Below, in pieces: positions 1-5,465 of a DNA stretch of 5,794 bases (position 1 is the stretch's first letter; each line of letters opens with the position of its first letter). Source of the DNA: Firmicutes bacterium UBA6648. GTDB taxonomy: Bacteria; Bacillota; Clostridia; Peptostreptococcales; Anaerovoracaceae. A program made the translations under genes and the position numbers. The stretch spans positions 1 through 5,794 of the forward strand of contig DKLE01000198.1 of the NCBI GenBank assembly GCA_002455605.1. The letters are read 5' to 3'. The notes under the pieces are model-generated. The model did no database searches and was not told the origin of the DNA. It saw only the letters and a list, made by a program, of their open reading frames with translations.

Positions 1-27
1 TTTACGTTTGTAGTCGCCGTTTGTCAA
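1..27 (-). promoter_or_regulatory. Possible promoter downstream of pyrG, cut by window edge
   Basis: Reading the minus strand just after the pyrG stop, a perfect TTGACA (27 down to 22) is followed by exactly 17 bases and then TAAA, where the window ends. The -10 hexamer is therefore incomplete and cannot be judged. An AAGGAG stretch lies just before it (34 to 29), only one base from an in-window TTG, so the same bases could instead be the ribosome binding site of a following gene. No terminator hairpin fits in the 34 bases after pyrG, so read-through into a downstream minus-strand gene is possible. Confidence 0.22.
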
Positions 28-34
28 GCTCCTT

Positions 35-1630
35 TTATTTTAGGAATGCTTTTATAAATTCTCTGAATAAAGGATGAGCTTTATTGGGTCTGCTCTTAAA
101 TTCCGGATGATATTGTACTCCCACATGGAAAACATTTTCTCGAACCTCTACTGCTTCTACCAGTCTTTCATCCGGGGAAGTTCCACTGATTTCCATACCG
201 GATTCTAAAAACAGCTCTCTATATTTATTATTAAACTCATACCGATGCCTGTGCCTTTCTTTAATCATTTCCTGTCCATATGCTTCTGACAGCTTGGTCT
301 GTTTCTTTATTTTGCAAGGATAAGCTCCTAATCTCATAGTGCCTCCCTTGGGTATGTCTCCAGATTGATCCGGCATGAAATCGATTACAGAATTTTCTCC
401 TTCCGGAAAGAACTCGCTTGAATGAGCATCTTTTATCCCCAAAACATGTCTGGCAAATTCGATTACAGCAATTTGCATGCCGAGACAGATACCGAAATAA
501 GGGATATTATTTTCTCTGGCGAATTGGGCGGAACAGATTTTTCCTTCGATACCTCTGTCTCCAAAGCCTCCGGGCACCAGAATACCATTCACATCGCCTA
601 ATACCGATCCAACCGTTTCTTTTTTCACATTTTCGGAATCCACCCACTTTATATGCACTCTGCAGCCATTTTCGTATCCCGCATGCCGAAGAGCTTCTGC
701 TACAGACAGGTACGCATCATGCAGCTTAACATATTTTCCTACGATGGCAATCCTTACTTCCCTGTGGCGCTTTTCGATTCTTTCCAGCATCTGATTCCAT
801 TCTGTCATGTCGCAAGGTCCGGCATTAATACCCAGTTCTCTGCATACAATCCATGAAAAATTGCTTTTCTCTAACATAACAGGTGCCTGATATAAAACCG
901 GCAGTGTTATATTTTCGATTACACAATCAGGTTTTACATTGCAGAACAAGGAAATTTTCTGTCGGATAGCTTCATCAATAGGTTCGTCGGCGCGCATCAC
1001 GATAATATCCGGCGCAATTCCCAAAGCACGAAGTTCTTTGACCGAATGCTGTGTGGGTTTTGATTTATGCTCTCCGGAGCTCTTTATATAAGGAACCAAT
1101 GTCACATGTATAAATAAACAGTTCTCTTTTCCAACCTCTAGGGATACCTGTCTTATGGCCTCTAAGAACGGCTGGCTTTCTATATCCCCGGTGGTTCCGC
1201 CGATTTCAGTAATAATCACCTCTGCCTGACTGGAGTTTCCTACATTATATATAAACCCTTTAATCTCATTGGTTATATGAGGAATCACCTGCACGGTACT
1301 TCCCAGATATTCTCCGTTACGTTCCTTGGCCAGTACATTCCAATATACCTTCCCTGTAGTTAAATTGGAAAACTGATTTAGATCCTCATCAATAAACCGT
1401 TCGTAATGCCCCAAATCTAAATCTGTTTCTGCACCGTCCTCCGTTACAAACACTTCGCCGTGCTGAAAAGGGCTCATGGTTCCCGGATCCACATTTATGT
1501 ACGGATCCAGTTTTTGTGCTGCAACCTTTATCCCTCTTGCCTTCAGCAGCCGTCCCAGAGATGCTGCTGTAATTCCTTTTCCCAGTCCGGATACTACACC
1601 GCCGGTTACAAAAATATACTTCTTATTCAT
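35..1630 (-). CDS. pyrG: CTP synthase (glutamine-hydrolysing)
   Basis: This cytosolic enzyme makes CTP from UTP, ATP and glutamine, the last step of pyrimidine nucleotide synthesis. The 531-residue protein matches the family's usual 530-550. The N-terminal amidoligase domain (about 1-265) shows the P-loop-like SGLGKG (14-19, Lys18), DPYINVDPGTMSPFQHGEV (42-60), the metal ligand Asp72 in TDLDLGHYERF and TEIGGTTGDIES (141-152, Glu142). The C-terminal class I glutaminase domain (about 290-531) shows the oxyanion region PGGFGDRG (353-360), nucleophile Cys382 in GICLGMQ, and His508/Glu510 in YHPEF. The start at 1630 was chosen because AAGGAGG (1647-1641) sits 10 bases upstream; the in-frame ATG at 1654 would place that site inside the coding sequence, and the protein proper begins MNKKYIFVTGG. 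It is the leftmost gene here and diverges from the threonine aldolase gene. All catalytic residues are present and nothing looks degraded. Confidence 0.97.
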   Translation of the reverse strand: MNKKYIFVTGGVVSGLGKGITAASLGRLLKARGIKVAAQKLDPYINVDPGTMSPFQHGEVFVTEDGAETDLDLGHYERFIDEDLNQFSNLTTGKVYWNVLAKERNGEYLGSTVQVIPHITNEIKGFIYNVGNSSQAEVIITEIGGTTGDIESQPFLEAIRQVSLEVGKENCLFIHVTLVPYIKSSGEHKSKPTQHSVKELRALGIAPDIIVMRADEPIDEAIRQKISLFCNVKPDCVIENITLPVLYQAPVMLEKSNFSWIVCRELGINAGPCDMTEWNQMLERIEKRHREVRIAIVGKYVKLHDAYLSVAEALRHAGYENGCRVHIKWVDSENVKKETVGSVLGDVNGILVPGGFGDRGIEGKICSAQFARENNIPYFGICLGMQIAVIEFARHVLGIKDAHSSEFFPEGENSVIDFMPDQSGDIPKGGTMRLGAYPCKIKKQTKLSEAYGQEMIKERHRHRYEFNNKYRELFLESGMEISGTSPDERLVEAVEVRENVFHVGVQYHPEFKSRPNKAHPLFREFIKAFLK

Positions 1631-1640
1631 GCCTTCATCG

Positions 1641-1647
1641 CCTCCTT
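1641..1647 (-). promoter_or_regulatory. Ribosome binding site of pyrG
   Basis: AAGGAGG on the minus strand, 10 bases before the ATG at 1630. It decides the start: the upstream in-frame ATG at 1654 has no comparable site, only A/T-rich sequence, and would translate this site as Lys-Gly-Gly. Confidence 0.8.
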
Positions 1648-1673
1648 TTTTCATAAAAAAATGCCCAAAAACT

Positions 1674-1725
1674 AAAAAAATAAGGGTAAACAGCTAATTA
1701 GAGTGAAGGAGATATAAGACCCCTT
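1674..1725 (-). promoter_or_regulatory. Possible attenuator in the pyrG leader
   Basis: On the minus strand, AGGGGT (1724-1719) can pair with ACCCTT (1687-1682; one G-U pair), and this is followed directly by A and seven Ts (1680-1674), as in an intrinsic terminator. The same AAGGGG (1725-1720) can instead pair with CTCCTT (1711-1706) to form a mutually exclusive hairpin with an 8-base loop. Gram-positive pyrG genes such as that of Bacillus subtilis are known to be controlled by CTP-sensitive attenuation. However, the terminator-like stem here is only 6 bp and closes a loop of about 31 bases, so it is weak. The call is an inference. Confidence 0.25.
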
Positions 1726-1792
1726 TTATGCCGTCTTCCTTATTACTATTTTGTTCTTGTGCACATTATATACAATAAATATTTATTTTATC

Positions 1793-1821
1793 ATTATACT
1801 ATAATCGAAAAAAAGATCCAA
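1793..1821 (-). promoter_or_regulatory. Promoter of pyrG
   Basis: On the minus strand, TTGGAT (1821-1816) and a perfect TATAAT (1798-1793) are separated by 17 bases, the layout of a housekeeping sigma-A promoter. Transcription would begin near 1786, giving a leader of about 155 nt. A second TATAAT occurs at 1770-1765, but the hexamer 17 bases upstream (TGATAA) is a poor -35, so I prefer the upstream pair. Confidence 0.55.
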
Positions 1822-1859
1822 TATATTTTTTTATTTTATGTCTGTTTTTTATTTGTCTA

Positions 1860-1888
1860 TATCTCTTTAAATCCATTTCGTATATAAT
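1860..1888 (+). promoter_or_regulatory. Probable promoter of the threonine aldolase gene
   Basis: A perfect -10 hexamer TATAAT lies at 1883-1888 in the spacer upstream of the gene and would give a leader of about 48 nt. The -35 region at the expected distance (TATCTC, 1860-1865) is poor, so the promoter may be weak or activator-dependent. It is back to back with the pyrG promoter, about 40 bp away. The rest of the 1655-1942 spacer is very AT-rich with no further gene visible. Confidence 0.4.
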
Positions 1889-1942
1889 AATACTTAGGCT
1901 TGAAGTTATACGCCAATAGATTTAACTTAGGAGGACTATTCT

Positions 1943-2956
1943 ATGGTATTTTTAAGATGCGATTATAGTGAAGGTGCACATCCTCGAATTTTGGAAGCAC
2001 TGGTAAAAACAAATATGGAACAAACTGTGGGTTATGGTGAAGATCCTCACTGTTTAAAAGCTGCCGAAAGGATTAAGGAGAGAATAGGAAGAAAAGATGC
2101 TGACGTTCATTTTTTCGTAGGAGGAACTCAGACAAACTTTACTTCGATAACAGCTTTTTTAAGACCTCACGAGGCAGTTATCTCTCCTGCCAGAGGACAT
2201 ATATGCGTACATGAAACAGGTGCCGTTGAAGCCAGGGGGCATAAAATTATCGCTATGCCTACTACAGATGCAAAGCTGTATCCGGACCAAATTGATGAGG
2301 CCGTTATTTATCATGAAGACGAACATTTTGTAAAGCCTAAGATGGTGTATCTCTCCAATACTACTGAATTAGGTACAATATACAAGAAATCTGAGCTGCA
2401 GGAAATAAAGAAGAGGTGTGAAAAATACGGTCTGTATCTTTATCTTGACGGTGCCCGTCTTGCCTCTGCTTTAACCTCTTCCGAAAACGACCTGACTATA
2501 GAGGATATTGCTCAGCTGACAGATGCATTTTATATCGGCGGCACAAAGAACGGTGCTTTATTCGGAGAAGCCCTGGTCATTTCCAACCCTGAATTAAAAA
2601 AAGAATTCCGATGGATTTTAAAACAGACCGGTTCTATGCTTGCAAAGGGAAGGCTTTTAGGAGTTCAATTTGAAGAATTTTTTAAAGACGATCTTTATTT
2701 TAAGCTGGGACAGCATGCTAACGATATGGCCAAGCTTTTAAGAGAAGGTATTTCCGCTAAGGGTTATAAATTTATTTCCGATTCACCTAGCAATCAGATT
2801 TTTCCCATATTCCCAAACGAATTGGTAGCTGAACTGGAGAAAAAGATTTCTTTTGAAAAGGAATGCCCCATAGGGGAAACAGAATACTGTATTCGATTTG
2901 TTACCTCTTGGGCCACACCTAAAGAAGATATTGAGAAGGTTATTGCTATGATATAG
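1943..2956 (+). CDS. ltaE: Low-specificity L-threonine aldolase (PLP-dependent)
   Basis: A cytosolic fold-type I pyridoxal-phosphate enzyme of the beta-eliminating lyase/threonine aldolase family, splitting L-threonine or L-allo-threonine into glycine and acetaldehyde. The 337 residues match the usual 330-350. Visible family motifs in order are GYGEDP (30-35), GGTQTN (60-65, cofactor phosphate loop), RGHICVHETGA (84-94; His86 likely stacks on the cofactor ring), TTELGTIY (140-147), YLDGARL (167-173; Asp169 contacts the pyridine nitrogen), GGTKNG (199-204; Lys202 forms the Schiff base) and IRFVTSW (317-323; Arg318 is the likely substrate-carboxylate contact). The start has AGGAGG (1929-1934) 8 bases upstream. 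The gene stands alone between its own promoter and a strong terminator, and neighbours do not refine its role. Substrate stereochemistry (L versus D, threo versus allo) cannot be read from sequence; other beta-hydroxy amino acids are possible substrates. Confidence 0.9.
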   Translation: MVFLRCDYSEGAHPRILEALVKTNMEQTVGYGEDPHCLKAAERIKERIGRKDADVHFFVGGTQTNFTSITAFLRPHEAVISPARGHICVHETGAVEARGHKIIAMPTTDAKLYPDQIDEAVIYHEDEHFVKPKMVYLSNTTELGTIYKKSELQEIKKRCEKYGLYLYLDGARLASALTSSENDLTIEDIAQLTDAFYIGGTKNGALFGEALVISNPELKKEFRWILKQTGSMLAKGRLLGVQFEEFFKDDLYFKLGQHANDMAKLLREGISAKGYKFISDSPSNQIFPIFPNELVAELEKKISFEKECPIGETEYCIRFVTSWATPKEDIEKVIAMI

Positions 2957-2961
2957 CTTGC

Positions 2962-3006
2962 AATATAAAGAAAAACCGCAAACACAGCTTTGCGGTTTTT
3001 TATATT
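2962..3006. terminator. Bidirectional intrinsic terminator between convergent genes
   Basis: AAAAACCGCAAA (2971-2982) pairs perfectly over 12 bp with TTTGCGGTTTTT (2989-3000) around the loop CACAGC. Ts follow on the plus strand, and the A-run on the left arm gives a U-tract on the minus strand, so it can stop both the threonine aldolase transcript and the convergent HutD-type transcript. Flanking AATATA (2962-2967) and TATATT (3001-3006) can extend the stem past a 3-base bulge and reach into the TAA stop codon of the minus-strand gene (3007-3005). Confidence 0.92.
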
Positions 3007-4120
3007 AATCAATATATTTATTTCTTCCTGTTATTTCATATTTTTTTAAAATCTTGTCTGCCTGTTTATTTTCGGCTTTCTGTTTTTCAAAGACAGCCCT
3101 TTCATTTTCCGTAAGCTCTGTTATTTTTTTAATATGAGACTTTATGGGTCTAGGCAATACGGCTAAATAAAGGAATGGATTAATAAGCAGAACATCCAGT
3201 ATAATCCACAAAAGAATTGCCGGAGCTATCAGGTTACTCTGAAAGTTTTCCCATCCGTAAAATCCTACAGCGCCTACTCCAAGTAATCCGATAAAAAACG
3301 GTAAAAATATTCTGTCGATGGTATCGATTCCCTTTTGTAAAGCTTTATCATACCAAATATTTCTTAAGCCTTTAAAGATATATTTGCCGCCTCTGAAATT
3401 ACTCCAGCATATAATTGCCGCCCATTTCAGATCTTCAGCAGTTATCTTTGCTTTTACCTTTTCACTCGGTAATTCCGGCTCACTTCCGCTTTCATTGTTG
3501 TTCTCTTCCTCATTAAAATATACATGGGTTCGAATGACCTTTCCTTCACCCATTATACCTATCTCATTGATTTCTCCAAAATCACTGTTTATAAGAAACA
3601 ATTCACCTTCTCTTACCATACAGCTTTCTTTATTAAAATTAATCGCACAAAATCCTTCAGTACAATAAAAGCCCTGACTTCTTCTTTTATAACCGCTGGC
3701 TTCTTCCATTTTTAAAGTTCTGTACTCTTCCGTCAGGTTTATTACTTCGGCATACCCCTGATTTCCTTTTCTAACCATTAAATTGAAATCGGTTATTTTT
3801 CCATAGCTTTTTGTATCATAAGCTCCGCTGAATCGCTCCTGCTCATATTGGGCCAGCCTTGCTACACGTTTTTCTTTATGAACGAGCACGACTTCCCCCT
3901 TCAGTACGATTAACACCCTGTCATAATCCGGCAGTGGTGTAAAATCTGATTCCTCCACTTCTACAGTGGCTGAACTTAACCGCCATATAAAATTTCTGTC
4001 GCCATAATCTGCAGCAGCAGGGTATATTGCCAGTTGAGTAGTAATTCCTCCTGTCCAATGCCCTACCTTATACTCCTCTTTTTTCAAAGTTTTAAATTCA
4101 ATCTTATCCACATTAAACAC
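3005..4120 (-). CDS. HutD/Ves-family cupin fused to a C-terminal membrane hairpin
   Basis: The N-terminal part (about 5-200) matches the HutD/Ves family of small bicupin proteins: WTGGITTQLAIYP (22-34), FIWRLSSATVEVEESDFTPL (44-63) continuing into DYDR (65-68), LKGEVVLV (73-80) and DFNLMVRKG (111-119). HutD is tied to histidine utilisation in some bacteria, but its biochemical role is unsettled, and no hut gene is present here. HutD/Ves proteins are usually about 190-200 residues; this one has 371. The extra part holds an acidic low-complexity linker (about 204-220), an amphipathic region, two likely membrane helices (about 271-289 and 297-322) and a charged tail rich in Lys/Glu (330-371). 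Positive residues on both outer sides suggest both termini face the cytoplasm. The start is GTG at 4120, limited by an in-frame TAG just upstream; GTG at 4111, with AAGGTG 6 bases before it, is an equally plausible start (368 residues). Its function is unknown. Confidence 0.8.
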   Translation of the reverse strand: MFNVDKIEFKTLKKEEYKVGHWTGGITTQLAIYPAAADYGDRNFIWRLSSATVEVEESDFTPLPDYDRVLIVLKGEVVLVHKEKRVARLAQYEQERFSGAYDTKSYGKITDFNLMVRKGNQGYAEVINLTEEYRTLKMEEASGYKRRSQGFYCTEGFCAINFNKESCMVREGELFLINSDFGEINEIGIMGEGKVIRTHVYFNEEENNNESGSEPELPSEKVKAKITAEDLKWAAIICWSNFRGGKYIFKGLRNIWYDKALQKGIDTIDRIFLPFFIGLLGVGAVGFYGWENFQSNLIAPAILLWIILDVLLINPFLYLAVLPRPIKSHIKKITELTENERAVFEKQKAENKQADKILKKYEITGRNKYID

Positions 4121-4154
4121 CTTGACCTAACATCAGTTTCCAAATTATTTTTAT

Positions 4155-4183
4155 ATTATACATTAACTTATCTCTATTTGCAA
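4155..4183 (-). promoter_or_regulatory. Promoter of the HutD-type gene
   Basis: On the minus strand, TTGCAA (4183-4178) lies 17 bases from a perfect TATAAT (4160-4155). Transcription would start near 4148, giving a short leader of about 28-37 nt depending on which GTG start is used. This is a good sigma-A-type promoter. Its -35 hexamer is its own reverse complement and is shared with the candidate plus-strand promoter. Confidence 0.6.
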
Positions 4184-4206
4184 ATTCTGATAATTTGTGG
4201 TAACAT
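4178..4206 (+). promoter_or_regulatory. Candidate promoter of the HD-GYP gene
   Basis: Read on the plus strand, the same palindromic TTGCAA (4178-4183) is followed after exactly 17 bases by TAACAT (4201-4206), which matches the TATAAT consensus at 4 of 6 positions. Transcription would start near 4213, about 70 nt before the ATG. An alternative, TTGTGG (4195-4200) and TTATTA (4218-4223), also with 17-base spacing, fits less well. The plus-strand promoter looks weaker than the divergent one. Confidence 0.35.
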
Positions 4207-4240
4207 ATAGACTAGCTTTATTATTTTTGGAAGTTTTTTT

Positions 4241-4285
4241 ATGAAAACAAACTTCAAGACTTTAACCAAGGAAGGTTCCAGATGA
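4241..4285 (+). CDS. Possible 14-codon leader ORF coupled to the HD-GYP gene
   Basis: ATG at 4241 opens a short frame encoding MKTNFKTLTKEGSR, with its TGA stop (4283-4285) overlapping the ATG of the next gene (4282-4284) in an ATGA arrangement typical of translational coupling. A plausible ribosome binding site GGAAG (4229-4233) lies 7 bases upstream. The downstream gene's own site, AAGGAAGG (4268-4275), sits inside codons 10-12 of the short frame. It is Lys/Thr-rich, resembles no peptide I recognise, and frames this short occur often by chance in AT-rich DNA. Confidence 0.25.
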   Translation: MKTNFKTLTKEGSR

Positions 4286-5379
4286 TTTTCGTACAAACAA
4301 ATCAGCTTAAGCCCGGTATGATAGTTGGTCAAGCTGTTATGAATGATGTAGCGGTTGTCCCACTTTTAATTACCGATCAGAAACTAACTATACGTAACAT
4401 CAAGAGATTAAGAGAGCTGAATGTACCCGGAGTTTATATAAAAACAAAATACAGCGAGGATATTATTGCGCAGGGTTTTGTTGATCCTGTTTTAAAACAA
4501 AAAATCACTTCGGACTTAAAAAGTGTATGCAGAAATTTTGTATCTAAGTCAGCTATAACGCCAAGTATGGCCAATACCTTAATTGATGTTTCCAGTTCAT
4601 TAATGGATCATATACTTTCTAAGGATGAGTATGTACTGAATATGGTAGAAATTAAAACTTTTGACAATTATACCTATTCACACTGCATCAATGTTGCAAG
4701 TCTGGCAACTTTAATTGGCATACAGCTCGGATACAGCCGAGTATCTCTTCAGGAACTGACATCAGCAGGCTTAATGCATGATTTTGGTAAACTAGAAGTA
4801 CCTATAGGCATCATTAATAAACCGGCCTCTTTGACAACAGAAGAATTCTCCATCGTAAAAAAGCATCCTACGTATGCTATTAATAAATTAAAAAGTTCAA
4901 TGAAAATTTCACTTACCGTACTGGACGGGATTGCAAGCCATCATGAAAAATATGACGGAAGCGGCTATCCCAACGGACTCTCCGGTGCAAACATTCCCTT
5001 GTGCGGGAGAATTCTGGCAGTAGCAGATGTTTACGATGCGTTGACAACCGCCCGTTCTTACCGTCCTGCATGGCGTACAAAGGATACACTGGATTTCATG
5101 GCAAGTAACTCTGGTACTCATTTTGATCCGGACATTTTAAATGCCTTCTTCAAAACGATTTCTGTTTATCCCGTAGGAACCATGGTGAAATTAACAGACG
5201 ATTCTATTGCTTTAGTTATAAAAAATACACCGGGCTGTATGCTGGATCCGGTGGTTCGGATTCTTTCCTCCAAAAAAATTGCTTCAGGAAGTGAATTTGA
5301 CCTCGCCAAAGTTGAAAATTTACATATCGTAAAATCCATTGATGCGGACAGTGAAATTCCACTGGAAATCTTTGATTAA
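4282..5379 (+). CDS. HD-GYP domain protein, probable c-di-GMP phosphodiesterase
   Basis: The 365-residue protein has no signal peptide or membrane helix. A short N-terminal domain (about 5-55; LKPGMIVGQAV at 9-19, ending VPGVYI) resembles the one that precedes many HD-GYP domains. The catalytic domain (about 125-295) carries His134, the HD pair and Lys170 in HDFGK (166-170), His195 in KKHP, HHE (220-222), DGSGYP (225-230, the GYP signature) and Asp249 in VADVYDAL. HD-GYP domains hydrolyse c-di-GMP to pGpG or GMP at a metal centre. All core ligands are present, so activity is likely. The spacing of these residues matches the characterised PmGH enzyme as I recall it, but the position of its third-metal glutamate is Tyr130 here, suggesting a two-metal site. 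A further C-terminal region (about 296-365) has no motif I recognise. The start is supported by AAGGAAGG 6 bases upstream. No receiver domain or partner gene is adjacent, so its input signal is unknown; hydrolysis of another cyclic dinucleotide is possible. Confidence 0.92.
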   Translation: MIFVQTNQLKPGMIVGQAVMNDVAVVPLLITDQKLTIRNIKRLRELNVPGVYIKTKYSEDIIAQGFVDPVLKQKITSDLKSVCRNFVSKSAITPSMANTLIDVSSSLMDHILSKDEYVLNMVEIKTFDNYTYSHCINVASLATLIGIQLGYSRVSLQELTSAGLMHDFGKLEVPIGIINKPASLTTEEFSIVKKHPTYAINKLKSSMKISLTVLDGIASHHEKYDGSGYPNGLSGANIPLCGRILAVADVYDALTTARSYRPAWRTKDTLDFMASNSGTHFDPDILNAFFKTISVYPVGTMVKLTDDSIALVIKNTPGCMLDPVVRILSSKKIASGSEFDLAKVENLHIVKSIDADSEIPLEIFD

Positions 5380-5388
5380 AGAAAATAA

Positions 5389-5440
5389 AAGCCCGGTTAT
5401 CCTTCTGTTATTAGCAGCTGAATAATCAGGCTTATTTTTA
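5389..5440. terminator. Long bidirectional terminator hairpin
   Basis: AAGCC (5389-5393) pairs with GGCTT (5429-5433). After one C-A mismatch, GGTTAT (5395-5400) pairs with ATAATC (5422-5427; one G-U). After a 4x4 internal loop, CTGT (5405-5408) pairs with GCAG (5414-5417). ATTTTTA follows on the plus strand; on the minus strand the same structure is followed by TTTTATTTTC. It begins 9 bases after the HD-GYP stop and can also end the convergent serine acetyltransferase transcript. Confidence 0.8.
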
Positions 5441-5465
5441 TGTTAAAAGAAAATCATGCTGCATC

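Noticed and set aside
418..856. Plus-strand ORFs of 103 and 67 codons opposite pyrG
   Set aside because: They lie within the strongly conserved pyrG coding region, lack ribosome binding sites and resemble no protein family; antisense shadows.
1631..1654. Upstream in-frame ATG adding MKKGGDEG to CTP synthase
   Set aside because: The added codons contain the AAGGAGG ribosome binding site of the ATG at 1630, and the family starts close to the KYIFVTGGVVSG segment.
1460..1697. Two overlapping plus-strand ORFs opposite the pyrG start
   Set aside because: Antisense to conserved pyrG codons, in conflicting frames and without ribosome binding sites.
1765..1770. Second TATAAT as an alternative pyrG promoter
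   Set aside because: No acceptable -35 hexamer at 16-18 bases, whereas the upstream TTGGAT-17-TATAAT pair is well formed. A minor start here cannot be excluded.
1892..1931. Direct repeat ACTTAGG (1892-1898 and 1925-1931) as an operator pair
   Set aside because: Seven bases, and the second copy overlaps the ribosome binding site; consistent with chance in this AT-rich leader.
2794..3012. Minus-strand 72-codon ORF opposite the end of the threonine aldolase gene
   Set aside because: It runs through the terminator hairpin and is antisense to conserved codons; its hydrophobic look is a by-product of the opposite strand.
3318..3715. Plus-strand ORFs opposite the HutD-type gene
   Set aside because: Shadow frames of a gene with clear family motifs; no ribosome binding site.
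4207..4281. A c-di-GMP riboswitch upstream of the HD-GYP gene
   Set aside because: The leader is only about 70 nt, and none of the conserved riboswitch core sequence is recognisable.
4909..5121. Minus-strand 70-codon ORF opposite the HD-GYP catalytic core
   Set aside because: Antisense to the most conserved part of the HD-GYP domain; no family resemblance.
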